Shown here: piece after piece, positions 46,401 through 58,208 of the stretch | Layout: every line of letters starts with the position of its first letter | Position numbering within the stretch: position 1 is the stretch's first letter | Program-made: the position numbers and the translations under genes | Notes under the pieces: model-generated | What the model was told of the DNA's origin: nothing | What the model saw: only the letters and a program-made list of their open reading frames with translations | Databases searched by the model: none | Assembly: GCA_949710005.1 (NCBI GenBank) | Contig: OX453275.1 | Coordinates: 30,101,218-30,165,217, forward strand | Direction: 5' to 3' | From: Ricordea florida | Lineage: Eukaryota; Cnidaria; Anthozoa; Corallimorpharia; Ricordeidae | DNA length: 64,000 nucleotides

Positions 46401-49400
46401 TTCAATGTGTGAGGGTCTGTGTGAGGAGCTCCGCTTTTAGGCTGGCCTAAATCTATTTAATAATAAGAGGAAAAGAAACCCATGTTAAAATTTAACCCTG
46501 GGTTAGCGCTAATTGGCCTTCGAACAACTGGCCCCTGTTCTATAATATTTCACTAGCTGTCCCTCCTCATTGTATCTCGTGCCTTACTGATGTAAGTCTA
46601 AACTGGATCAAATGAGGGTATGATGCATGTATGTCCATTGGAGTACTTTGACGACAAGTGGCTAGCACACCTTTTGCTCTTAGGCTATTACAAACAAATC
46701 ATAAAACTATCTGGGTAACAACTATTTCTAGATTTTATTAGATTTCTGCCAGACAGGTAGGCCTGCAAGGGGTTCACAATCTCATACACTGAGAATCAGT
46801 TAATGCCTTTTTCCTCTAAATTGATAGCCTCCTGCGCAGACGTCCTTAGAGCTCGTTTCTCCCCCACCCATGGGGGAGGAATTAGCCCTAAGGAGGTCTT
46901 TGCAGGAGGCTACTAAATTTATGGCTTTCCCCATCCTGACGCTGCACCATCAGGCTTATTCCACATATATTAGAAATTGGGATAATCAAACAAGTTAATA
47001 AAGTAATTTGCACCACCGTAAGGTAAACAAGGGGGTGCTACGTTTCGAGCATTAGCCCTTCATCAGAGCATTCCCTCTATTACATTACGGTGGTACAAAT
47101 TATTTTATCAACTTGTTTGATTATCCTGATTTGTTGTGCTTCAATTCCCCACCAACGCAGCATCAGTTTCTTTTGAAACTCCCCTACAATCCATGCATAT
47201 TAGTTTGCAAGTTCAGAAAAAGAGGCAACTCAACAGCTACCATTCTCCGATAGCCCACTCAGTGTCCCCATCAGTAAGAACTAAACCCTATTAAAGTAAT
47301 TTTAACTTTACCTTTGCCCATGCAGTTCTTGCTTGAACATCTGGATTTTTGGGCTCTACATGAGTTGCATACCTCAAATTATTTACTGTATACTCATGAC
47401 CACAGTAAACCAACTAAAAACAAAGTTAGAGAGAATTAACAAATCTATGTGATGAAGTACTGTAATTTCCAAAACTGTCTCCAAATTTAGAAAGGCCCAT
47501 AACCATCTTTCACGCTATAGACTTTGTTGGTGAGCATCAAGTGTAAACTAGCCTGACTGTACAACCCAGTTGTTCCAACTAAAAACTTAAGCAAGGCATT
47601 CTTTGAGATGAGCTGTTAAATACACAAATTATTCACTGAAAACATAAACCGATTGTATATAACTTCTATAATACAAACATGATAAAAAAAAACCCATGAT
47701 CTAACAGGACTGATTGATACTTACAAGTTTTCATGCCTTGTAAACTAAATGAAAGTCTGATCCCTTTGAAATCCCTGACCATGTGTGTTTACCGATTGAA
47801 ACATGAAACAGTCTATACCTATATCAATTCCGCCATATAAAACTATACGAAATCTCAACAAAGTAAACACGCAGTGGTTACATTAACACCATGAAAAAAC
47901 TGAAAAGCCAGTAAATGTTATTATCATTACCAATATCATTATCTTTATCATTAACATAAACATTAATACTATCATCACTATCATCACTATAAATATAATT
48001 ATCATAGTATAGTTGTATAGTAAATAAAATGATATAAAAAAAAATTATAAATAAAAAGGTGATGATATTTACTGTGTTAGGAGGTAAATCTCCCAGAATC
48101 TCAATCAAAGCTTTGTACATTTGACATGGCTGACCTTCAAAAAATTTACCACACCCAGCACTAAATAGAGTATCACCTGAGGAAAAAAAAATCATTCATT
48201 AAGGTTACCGTATACCTTCGCGGGTGTCCTTCGCGAAAAAAAATATTTGCGCGCTGTCTTAAATGTAACAACCACAAACTATGTATCAGTACAAAGCTAA
48301 TGAAATGCACTACCCGGTAAAAATTATTTCGCTTTGATTTTTTTTAACCGTAGAGAGAGTGCGTCCCAAAACCCCAAAACGACCGATGTCTCTTTGAGCG
48401 AATTTATCGGGTATGGAATTCGACCTTAGAATGAAAACTACTGCATTATATCAATCACAAGGCATTAATCTTCAAAACCGTGTGAGGCTTTTTCGATATT
48501 TCTATTGGTTGCTTCGCAATTTTTCTGTCAATTTTGATGATCAAAAATTAACCGTTACCTTTCACAACAATGGCCATTGCGGGGGATCAATTTTAAAAAA
48601 CGGAAATCCCTGACACGGTTTTGATGATTGATGCCTTGTGAATGATATAATGCAGTAGTTTTGTTTACACTGTTGAGTTTGATACCCGATAAATTCGCTC
48701 AAAGGGACGTCGGTCGTTTCGCGCTTTTAGGTCGCGCTCGCCTTACTATTATGAACAATTGAAGCGAAACAATTTTTATCGAATAGAGCATTCTATAACC
48801 TTGACATTGATATATAATTTGTAGTGGTTGTATTTAAGACAGCGCGGTAATATTTTTTTCGCGAAGGACACCCGCGAAGGTATACGGTAACCTTAAAATA
48901 TCTAATGACATCTACATTCGATGAAGGAGAACGCAATCCTAATTTTGTGCTGATCGGAGTTAGATGTCCTGTGGCCGCTATGCAGAAGATTTTGACATTC
49001 CTGTAAGGGCACCAAAATGGCCCCCGCATGATGTTCTTGCAGGGGCATGTCTTGGTCAGAAAACTGGTACAATTTATGACGTTGACATGCCGACATGTGG
49101 CACGTGCTTCGTGCACTTTGGTTTGCTTTTAATATTGCTTTCAGGCGATATGTTTTTCACACGTTTTGCAGGTCGACCAAATATACTGTTACAGTTGTCT
49201 TTCTTACTACGGTAATCTGAATGAGTTTCTTTGCTATACTTCAATGTTGCAACTTTCTAAAGATGGAAAACATTGAATCGTGAGGTGCTATTGGTATAGT
49301 GGAACCCTGCTATAATGAAGTGCCGCGGTACCAAAAAAATGTTCGTTACAGCGGGGTCTTCATTATAGCGAAGACCCCGCTATAACGAATTATCTGGTTA

Positions 49401-52400
49401 ACAGCAAGAATATTCGTTATAACGGGGTAACTTGGTAAACAACTACCCAAAAATTCAACACTGTACATGTACGTAGAAAACATTATTTTTATTCATTTGA
49501 TACTGTAAACTGTGAGTGTAACACGCTGACCATCAAGATATCAAATTCAAAAACAATTTCAATAAACTTTGAAATTAATTAAAGACTACAAGTACACGTA
49601 GTACGGAATAAAGCAAGCTGTGTTTTCTACTCAAATCTGTTGTCTTTACTGACTGCTGCGAGCGATCGGACAAAATATTCGTTATAGCGGGGTAAGATGT
49701 GCGTTGGGACCGTCAAAATCTGTTCGTTATATCGGGAATTTCGTTATTGCAGGGTTCGTTAGAGCAGGGTTCATATCCACATATTTTACTGTAATTCTGC
49801 CAGGCTTTCAGATTTTGTTCGTTATAACGGGGTCTTCGTTATAGCGGGGTTCATTATAGCGGGGTTCCACTGTAGCAGAGTACACTGTTCGCCATTTAAG
49901 TCTTCTTAAACAAAGAATTAGACACAGACAGTAACGACAGTCATCATAAACATCGGAACATCTCAACCAATAAATGATTAATACCCTACATACCAAATGA
50001 GATGACTTTTTCATTCCCGTTTACTTTTGGTTTTTTTTACACAGGAACTTCCAGATTTTCATTCACTATCATTTATCCATTTTTAAATGGCTATCCAAGG
50101 TTCCTTGAACGCACTTTTAATCTCTGATTACTTATAGTAATATCCACTACTGTTTTCAAGGATAGCCATGACCATTCCTGGCACCAATCGATGCTTTCTT
50201 AATAATCGTTTCCCTAGTCTAGACTAAAATCATGAACCAATTGACCAATATCCTGGGAAAAGATGTACCCTATTCCAGACACAAACTTTCTGATTTCCAT
50301 ACCCTATCCCAGTAAAACTGCTTGAAAACCTTAAATTCTTCACAGTGGCACAAACCTATGTAACCCATATGTGGCAGTATCCCCTCCCTCACCAGGGGTG
50401 CAGGTAGTTGTTAGTTCAGTGGCATTTCTTGTAAGCTGGTGAACCAGCTCTCTAGAGTGAACCCTTGGCAGTAGTCAGTACTGCACATGACACACTTACT
50501 CAGCAGAGTTCCAATTGATTCTGTAATCTCTACATGTCACAGTTCTGTTGCTTTCAGTCCCATAGGCATAGTTTGTGTTCTTTGCTTAGCTGTTTTGTAT
50601 CATTTTTTGGATCAATGACACTAAAAATTTTAAGAACTGTTCACCACCTCCTTTAATCTTCTGTATAGTATGCACTTACCTGTAAATACAGCACTTGGTT
50701 CTCCACTAACAAGATAACAAATGTGACCACTTGTATGACATGGGGTAAAAAGGCACTTAACATCAAGACTTCCAACCTAAATACAATGGAAATACAAAGG
50801 AGAGAAAACATGCAATCGTTGTCGCTTAAGCTCATGTTGATGTGAAGAATATATTGATAGTCTTTTCATTATGAACTGGTAAGCTTCACCAATTATTTTC
50901 TCACCTTCAATTGGTCTCCATGTCCAACTTTCTTGTTTAATGCACCAATTCTTTCATCCCCACCACATACTGCTAACCCTTTCACTAGCTCTGCTAACTT
51001 CACATTACCACCAGCATGGTCCCTGAAAAAAGAGATTGTAGTGAACCTCAACACATTATGGTTAAGCAAATCACTAAGTCTTGATAAGACTTGTAAACAA
51101 ACTGAAATTGTAAGCCAAATACTGCACTTGGAAATCACTTGAACTCAATGAAAACAAAAAGCAACTATGGACTAAAGGTTCAGGAAAATGTTCACTACAT
51201 GAAACATATTAGTTCGCATATCTGAAATTTGGTGTGTTTTCAGTCATTTTTGTTAATATACACTTGCTGCACTGACCCCATCAATTAATCAAAATTCTTA
51301 TTGCTCTAATGAGGCAACTCACCCAAAAGAATATATTGGCTGATATAGGAAGATGTATTACTTATTTGTACTGCCATGTACTCATTCAAAAAACACACTG
51401 TTAGTCGTATCATTATTTTTAGATCTTATCCGCTGCCCAGTTGACTCAGTTGGTGGAGAGCCAGCCTCTTGAGTGGGAGGTTGTGAGTTCAAAGCTGAGC
51501 TGTACCAACACTCAAGGTCTTAAAATAGCTGAGGAGAATGTGCTGCCTTTGTTATGAAATCTGTAAATGGTTAGACATTCTAGTCTTCTTGGATAAGGAC
51601 GAAAACCATTGGCCCAGTCTCACAGCACTGTTCTTGTGGGACGATAAAGATCCCACAACACTGTTCGAAAAGAGTAGGGGACGTAGACTTTGATGGTGTG
51701 GTCAACCTTTGTAAAGCCTAATTGTAATTAATTAATAGAAGAATTGATGTAAAGTGCCTTTGAACATATCCACACGAAAAAAGTGTGCTACACAAATTAA
51801 TTTTCATTATCATTATCTTTGATTACCTCTCTTTAATTTTGCCATGTTAAGTTATGGATAGGATGTTTATAATTAGCATGTGAACCACATGTAGATAGCC
51901 TGGTATTAGCAATTAAACCATTGAGATCTCACTCTATCTGAGATGATTAATTACTACCTGTACATCTAAAACCTCTTAACAACTGGTCTCTCTATGAACA
52001 AAAAAAGGGTGCCAAACAAAATCAAAGGCTTAGAACTGGTCATTCTCAGCCAGCTCACCTCTTAGAGGGCATGCATTCAATCATGATCTGCCTGCTAGCT
52101 GTCTCAATAAAAAGTAAAAATTGTCAATTTGTATCTGAATTTCAAACTAAAGGGTTTTGCCTGACGAACATTAACTATAAAATTGCTTAATCATCCCATT
52201 GTTTGACTATGGAAACACAGTGTAGGGTGACAAAAATAATGACATGCTGCAATTTTTTCAAAATAAGGCAGCCAAGGTCCTCCTAAATTTACCACCAAGA
52301 AGTTCATCAACTGAGGCACTAGACCGTTTGGACCTAAAGACCCTCTCAAAGATACGGTACTTCATTCGAATTGTGTTATGATGCAAAAATATCTGTCAGG

Positions 52401-55400
52401 GGAACTTGATTTTAAATCTGACATTAGACGTAATAGTAGTTTTCATTCTAATCAAACTTGCAGAAGCAATGATTTACACCTTCCTCACGTGCGTACCAAT
52501 TGGAGCAAGCAAACATTCCAGCTAAGGACTGGAACAACCTAGACAATGACATCAAAAGCAGCAAATAATTGTCCTTCTTTAAGGCAAAGCTTAACACTTT
52601 GTAAATAATGCCCTGTAAATAATGCCCTATCTGATAGGTATATTATTTGAAAATTAGTTTGATATTGTAAAATCAATTTTTATTTCTTTATCTTTTTAAG
52701 TAGGTAATGATTTTATGATTTGCAGGGTACCCCCCAAAAACCACCAAGGTGAGGGAGCTCCTTGGATAAATATTATTATTATCGTTATCATTATCATTAT
52801 AACATTACTTGGAAGAACAGAAATAAAAGTTATGAGTTGCACAGGAAAATTTAATCTTACACAACCATGTTTCATCATGATTGCGCATCATAGACGAGCC
52901 CAAAGATTATCAACATAAGGATATGAGATTATTAATAGAAAATTGCTCTAACTAATCCAAATAGAGGTCATAACAGTAAAATGTTCTTAGCTGGCTATTA
53001 CCAGTGGTGATGAGTGGTAAGAACAGTGGTTAATTTAACTCCTTCATCCTTCACAGCCTTCACAACCTGATTCACAAAAATGAACAATATATTTTAGGAC
53101 TCAACATTAATGTAAAGATGCATGTAAGTTATGGACAATGACAAAATTTTGATACAATGAGCAAGGAAGAACTAAATGGAATCACAAGTAAATATGATAA
53201 TTTTATTCTATTGAGGAACACACAAAATGAGGTGTGAACATCTTTGCATAATTTGATGGTGCTTTTTTGTTACATGTCAATTTATACAATCTAATACAAA
53301 ACACTCAGCTTCTTTTAACAAAATCGTGCAAGAAATTGGGTTTGATGCTTTAGTTATGTTGACATACCAGTAATGTGCTCAAGGAAACGCTGAAGTAGGC
53401 CTGTCTAGTACAAGCATGTTATATCAACTTCATTCAAATGTACATAGTGAATATTTCATGGCAGGGTAGTCAAAAAGATTTTCCTAACCAGAATATAAGG
53501 GAGAAGATGGCACAGGGGGTGGTGGTAGTACTTTATTTCTTAATTGTTAATTTTTTTCTTTTTTCTTTGTTTGGAAAAGCAACAAACCTGACGAACTGCA
53601 GCCAGCGAACACAAAAAGATAGCCAGCAATATTGCCCCTCACCTGCCTTTTTTAACAAACTCTGCATGGCCAAGCAGATAAGTAAAACTTCTTTTCTTGA
53701 GTTCATGAGTGTATCTTTTAACATGAAAAGAGAAATTTGGTATATCCAAACAGCAATTTGATTTACTCTACAAAAAGTTGGTGGTATATACTGAATAGTA
53801 GCAAATCAATGAAAACACTCCCCTGCCAGTGATAAACACATGTGTGATAGCATAAGATTTCCATCCACACATGTGTGATCATTTTAACGATTAGCACTCA
53901 TTATACCACCTAACTTTATAAAATAAAGGGGTTTTTTAGAGCTTTTAATCAATACTGGTAATTTCTTGTCAAATAACAACAGTAACCTTTTGGGGTTCCA
54001 CTGGATCTACTATAGCTGCCTCCTTTGTGTTTTCATCAACAACAAGGTACATGTAGTTGTCAGACAGTGCTGGTAGAATATGCACCTTCATGTCTAACTG
54101 ACTGATACTAATGGGCTTGGAGTGGCTGGCAGGAGCTGATGAAAGGCCTGACTTCAAGTATCCAAGACTCCCTGTCAAATAAAAATAAATAACGAAAATA
54201 TTTTTCGTTGATCATAGAATTTCAGTTTATTAGTTTTGTTTATTTTTATTACCCTTAAAATCCACAAATTTTATTCTCCACATTGAGTGCCATACATACC
54301 AGCCCTGTAAGCAGTAAAAAGCAAACTGAAGCACTTGCCTCTGTTGTTTTGAGACCATACTACAGAATTGATATGAACTCTTGGGCAATATCAGTCATAG
54401 ACAGTTAAGGCTAAGTTCTTCTCTTTTTGTTAAACATATATTTTCATAGACTTATAAAAAGGATTGGGCAACAACCCTAACAGAAGCTTAATACATAATT
54501 TTTATTCAAATAATGCATGATCTAAGTTTGTGTTTCAATGCCATTAGCCTTAATACTGTAAATACCTAGGAAGAGAACAATTCAGCTAACTATGGACATT
54601 CACTCACAAGTATTTTACTTGTTACAGCCCTACATTAATGTATCCTTAGATGTCAGTTTGAATAATCAAGAGTTAGATTGAACACCATCATTATCTTGAT
54701 CCAATTATTAATTCCCATCACCTGTTCTGTGTCAATATATTGAGATTCTAAGGAGAATTTGCCAATTGGTCACTTCTGGGGTGATAGTGTATTACATTAT
54801 GAATACTGAAACTGCAGTGTTTCATTCAACACAAACAATAAAGCCACTACATGTGCAGTATCCTAAACAATACAACTACAGCCTTCGACATGAAGTACAG
54901 GGTTATACAGTACTCTAGCTACTTTATAGTCGCAAAAGCCGGGGGTACTGCCATATATTGGATATAGGTATGAACCGCTGTGAGAAGTATGGTTTTCAAG
55001 TAGTTTTATCTGGTAGAGTATAGAAATCAGAGCGTTTGCATCTAGAATAGGCTATCACATTCCAGAAAACGGATTAATTGTTATAGATTTTTGTCTACAC
55101 TATAGGGAAACCAAAATTTACCAATCAAAATCGTCAAAGTTAGATTTACCCGCAACTATAAGATTGATAGCAAAGAACGCGGTGATAAGATGACTGTCGT
55201 TGCAAACACAACTGCCAATAGAGAGGGAAGGATTCTGGAAGTTTAATCTAGGTCAGGGTAGCAAAATTCAGCTGAACTAAACCTTGTCATGGCCAGGAGG
55301 CGGGTCACAGTGGTGCATCCACACCCAAAGATTGGTAAAGTACAGTAACGTACCACCCCCAGGGGAAAATTAAAGGCACCACAACAAATTGAAAGCATTT

Positions 55401-55540
55401 GCACGTATAGAACGTTAAGACGTTAGCATATTTATGTCAAAACAGGAGAATAGACACACATTACCCAAACAGGTGACATAAACAGCTTTTCTAAGTCGAC
55501 AGAACCTTCTTGTGAATTCTGGCAACCACCATTGATACAT
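43411..55540 (-). CDS. HAGH: Hydroxyacylglutathione hydrolase (glyoxalase II)
   Basis: Nine exons join to 305 aa: 55465-55540, 53987-54171, 53002-53066, 50905-51022, 50680-50776, 48073-48176, 47312-47413, 44255-44334, 43411-43501 (human long form 308 aa). The enzyme hydrolyses S-lactoylglutathione to D-lactate and glutathione, completing methylglyoxal detoxification. All metal ligands of the metallo-beta-lactamase fold are visible: [36 protein letters not shown] and YCGHEYT. The C-terminal domain has [19 protein letters not shown]. The long form starts with an Arg-rich, acid-poor stretch ([18 protein letters not shown]) that looks like a mitochondrial presequence. A second Met in [17 protein letters not shown] aligns with the cytosolic start known in mammals, so both forms may be made. 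Introns hold many mobile elements. The start faces RRN3 across 226 bp. Confidence 0.96.
44354..44472. mobile_element. Small inverted-repeat element (MITE) beside a HAGH exon
   Basis: Arms TGTTGTGGTTCAATTTTATC-CTTGGTTT and AAACCAAGG-AAAAAATTGAACCACAACA are imperfect reverse complements around a loop of about 45 bp. The element begins about 20 bp from the exon 44255-44334, on its 3' splice-site side, so it may contribute the branch region of that intron. Confidence 0.7.
44720..46440. mobile_element. Composite inverted-repeat element with decayed transposon gene
   Basis: Outer ends TAGCGGAGCTCCAC (about 44724) and GTGAGGAGCTCCGCTTTTA (46421-46439) are inverted. A second inverted pair lies inside: AGGTACTGAGATTTACTCCT (45058) and AGGAGTAAATCTCAGTACCT (ends 45947), which may mark a nested unit of about 890 bp. 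No target duplication could be read for either pair. The local base composition (GC-rich, GACGACGACG run at 44868-44884) differs from the surrounding intron. It lies in a HAGH intron. Confidence 0.55.
45219..45600 (+). pseudogene. Remnant of a QRICH1/ZMYM-like (DUF3504, Crypton-related) transposon gene
   Basis: One frame reads [20 protein letters not shown], then [11 protein letters not shown], a stop, and then [16 protein letters not shown], ending soon after. The order F-A-x-x-S-x-E-D followed by [10 protein letters not shown] is the pattern I know from the N-terminal part of the cnidarian KIAA1958/QRICH1-like proteins, which derive from tyrosine-recombinase (Crypton-type) elements. At least one stop and a large C-terminal loss are present, so it is non-functional. 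The family call is from memory. Confidence 0.5.
46981..47185 (-). repeat. Inverted-repeat unit with hammerhead-like core in its loop
   Basis: Arms 46981-47023 (GATAATCAAACAAGTTAATA...CACCACCGTAAGGTAA) and 47083-47127 are inverted copies. The loop on the minus strand reads TGCTCTGATGAAGGGCTAAT followed by GCTCGAAACGTAGCA. This has CUGAUGA and GAAAC blocks around a GGGC/GCTC stem, enclosed by TGCT/AGCA. Related single-arm copies are at 960 and 2318. It lies in a HAGH intron just beside exon 47312-47413. Confidence 0.65.
48203..48892. mobile_element. 690-bp TTAA-flanked foldback MITE
   Basis: Ends GGTTACCGTATACCTTCGCG and reverse complement are flanked by TTAA (48199-48202 and 48893-48896). Each arm extends about 300 bp inward (for example GAGCGAATTTATCGGGTAT at about 48397 is mirrored at about 48674), with a spacer around 48490-48600. 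It has no coding capacity. It shares the TTAA target and foldback form with the large element at 11464 but has different ends. It lies in the HAGH intron next to exon 48073-48176. Confidence 0.88.
49297..49872. mobile_element. Tigger/pogo-like MITE, copy 1
   Basis: The left end AGTGGAACCCTGCTATAAT and right end ATAGCGGGGTTCCACTG are inverted and bounded by TA. Internal GTTCGTTATAACGGGG/CTTCGTTATAGCGGGG units recur on both strands. These are the hallmarks of pogo/Tigger-type elements. It has no transposase frame and lies in a HAGH intron. Confidence 0.8.
51425..51815 (+). repeat. tRNA-derived SINE, family C
   Basis: The head carries an A box (GACTCAGTTGGTGGAGAGC) and a B box (GTGAGTTCAAAGC), and the body includes GGATAAGGACGAAAACCATT. 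The end is GTAAAGTGCCTTTGAACATA, then GTGTGCTACACAAATTAAT and (ATT)n-like sequence. A tail fragment is at 33893. It lies in a HAGH intron. Confidence 0.8.
52170..52795 (+). pseudogene. 3' end of an L2/CR1-like LINE
   Basis: A broken frame reads LFDYGNTV, stop, then [20 protein letters not shown] and [18 protein letters not shown], the usual C-terminal part of a non-LTR reverse transcriptase. Further frames give LPHVRTNW and [13 protein letters not shown], which end such proteins. The 3' tail CCACCAAGGTGAGGGAGCTC is followed by an (ATT)n run. Several stops and shifts make it a dead 5'-truncated copy in a HAGH intron. Confidence 0.75.
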
Positions 55541-55766
55541 TACGTCTCCGTGTAACACTAAATGAATTTCCAAGCTTATTGAAGATAGTTACCAGGATCA
55601 CACATTTTTTGATCGCCTTTCACACTCATGTGCAATATTAACAGGGCAACTGGCTCGACGCTTTCAAATGATGTCTCCGAAGACGAACGAGTTATACCTT
55701 ATCACCTTGAAAATTAATTGTAAGAAAAAGTTGAAATTTTTGTGAAAGGTATCACCAGAGAGAGTG
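55541..55766. promoter_or_regulatory. Divergent HAGH/RRN3 promoter
   Basis: Only 226 bp separate the two start codons, so promoters and both 5' UTRs must overlap here or the UTRs are very short. No TATA box was seen. The two genes (glyoxal detoxification; rRNA synthesis) have no evident pathway link beyond housekeeping use. Confidence 0.65.
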
Positions 55767-58169
55767 ATGTCTACGGAGCGGGTTCATGGCGTGACGAAGG
55801 ACCAGAGACCGAGCGGAGAAGCCGTTTTGGTGTCAATGATTTTCAGCGCCTTGAACGGTGTGAAACAGGTAACATTTCTTTAAACTTGATTCTATCTTGA
55901 ATTCCATCATGTGGTTCGAACGCTCTTATTTATCGCTGAGGTTTGGTCGAAAACTGATGACACTATGAACGGAAGAATACTTTCATGTTACTTTCTCAGT
56001 ACATGCATGTACTTTTTTATAGCAATAAACACAATTTGTATTTATGTGAGTAGCCACTCATTTATAATGTGTATCATCTTCCTTCCCTAGGTTGAAAAAA
56101 TATCATCTCGTATTTATGTTAAATCTTAGTACGTACAGTAATTGTAATTGGTTTTGTTTTTGCTACCGTGTAAGAAGTACACTATGGAACAGTGCGGTTG
56201 ATTTGTTTTCGGCATCATACTGAAATGACTGTTTTTATCATTACTTATTAGTAAAGGTAATCATAAGGTTTCGAGTTCAATTTGGAATTAATTTGCACGA
56301 GTGAGTTTTTCAAAAAGCTGAAATTGCACGAGCCGAAGCGGCTCGTGCAATTTCAGCTTTTTGAAAAACTCACAAGTGCCAATTAATTCCAAATTGAACG
56401 AGAAAAACCGTATGATTACTTATTAATAATATAAACATGAAAAAATTCGCCTGGAAGAAGTGCCGGAAGATCTCATTGCGGACAGGAGGTGAGCATTTGA
56501 CGTGTATTTGACACTTTATTTACTGATTGGCTGATGAAGATCAGCTGATAACGCTATGAACTCAAAGCGGATCGTTTAAAAATAAAGAATTTCATAATCC
56601 AGAATATCGATGTGTAATTTGCACTGGTGTTACACTTTTTGCACTGGTGTTACACTTGAACTGCACTGCTCTCAGCCAATCTGAATCGAGTAATTTTTTC
56701 ATGTATATTATTATATGGGTACGTGCGCTCTAATTGTCCACATAGAGGGCAGGATTTTCTTGTAATGAGCGAGCATTATGAAAAATTTTCGAATTTTTAA
56801 AAAAAAAAAACTGTTCTATCAGCTCTGGCTTCGATTACATGGTCAGGTGTGTTTTGGTTACGTGAACATGACCTTGAATGATCTCTTATGCGCGCGAGGG
56901 AATAGTAAAAACCTTTCCGGTTTTCTTTCTTCCAGTGCTAAAAGGACCTCGTAATAAATAACTTAACCTCGTCTTTTCAGTCATTACAGGGAAATCTCAG
57001 ACCTCGGGCTTGATGTATTTACTGGGCGATAGTGAGGTCAATACATCAAGGCCTCAGTCCAAGATTTCCCTGTAGTGGCCTCACTCTCGGTTAATAAGTA
57101 GTATGTACAGCTATGTCATTCTGTGGTCTACTATCTTGTACGCCATAATGATAATACTGTAATTACAGTGGAACCCCAATATAATGATCCTCAATTTAAC
57201 AGTATCCCCAGTATAATCACAAAATATGCTATGTCCTGGCAAAAGTTACAGTAAAATGTATGGGACAGAACCGCGATATAATGATCTTCCATATAATGAT
57301 ATTTCCGACATGACGATGAGTTTCTGACGCACCAATATAACGATATTACAGTATCAGTACACAGTTAGTTTAAGCAAAAACATTGAATTTAATACAAACA
57401 GCGAAAAGTAAAGACAATTGCAGTGGCAACTTCAAATGTTTATGTTTTGTTTTGTTTCCCTTTTATGATTCATACCACACACTTTGTTGTGTCACCTTGA
57501 TAATGTCTGGTCCTTTGCACATTATTGCTTGAAATGCTATGTTTGTGAGTCATTTGATACTCATTACAAGTTTAATCAAACAATATGTAGTAAAAAAAAG
57601 TGCATGTTAATATTACCCCAATATAACAATATTTTCGGTTATTTTAGAGCAATTTCATTATATCGGGAGTCTCGATATAACAATACAGCAATACAGCGAT
57701 ATAATTCTGCTGTATCCTTGGCATATCGTTATCTAGGGGTTCCACTGTATAATAATAGTTGCTTTATTTAACATATGTATTTGGCACCACTGTGCTAGTT
57801 GGGAGCACTGTAAATAGAGAAACAATTTAAACTTTGCAAAAGAACAAGTCATGTAACTCTATGCCCAACAGTCTATTAGGGTTTCAAAATAAAGAGAGCA
57901 GAGTTGGCACAGCGGTGAGAGTGTTTGCCTTCCACCAGTTTGGCCCAAGTTTGATTCCCGGCCCCAGCATCATAATTGTGTGGGCTGAGTTTGGTTGTTC
58001 TCTTCTTTGCTCTAAGAGATTTTTCTCCTGGTACTCTGGTTTTCTCCTCTCTGCAAAAACCAACACTTGATTTGATTTAATTTAATATGATTTGATTTCA
58101 TTTACAAGTGCTTTACAGTGTTCCCAATTAGTATGTCAGTGCTAAATACAGTTGACACTCAAATAAAGG

Positions 58170-58208
<39 letters not shown>

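Noticed and set aside
46981..47127. A complete, catalytically competent hammerhead ribozyme
   Set aside because: The core blocks are present, but an extra base precedes the inner stem and a cleavage-site strand with proper stem III/I pairing could not be drawn. It is kept only as hammerhead-like.
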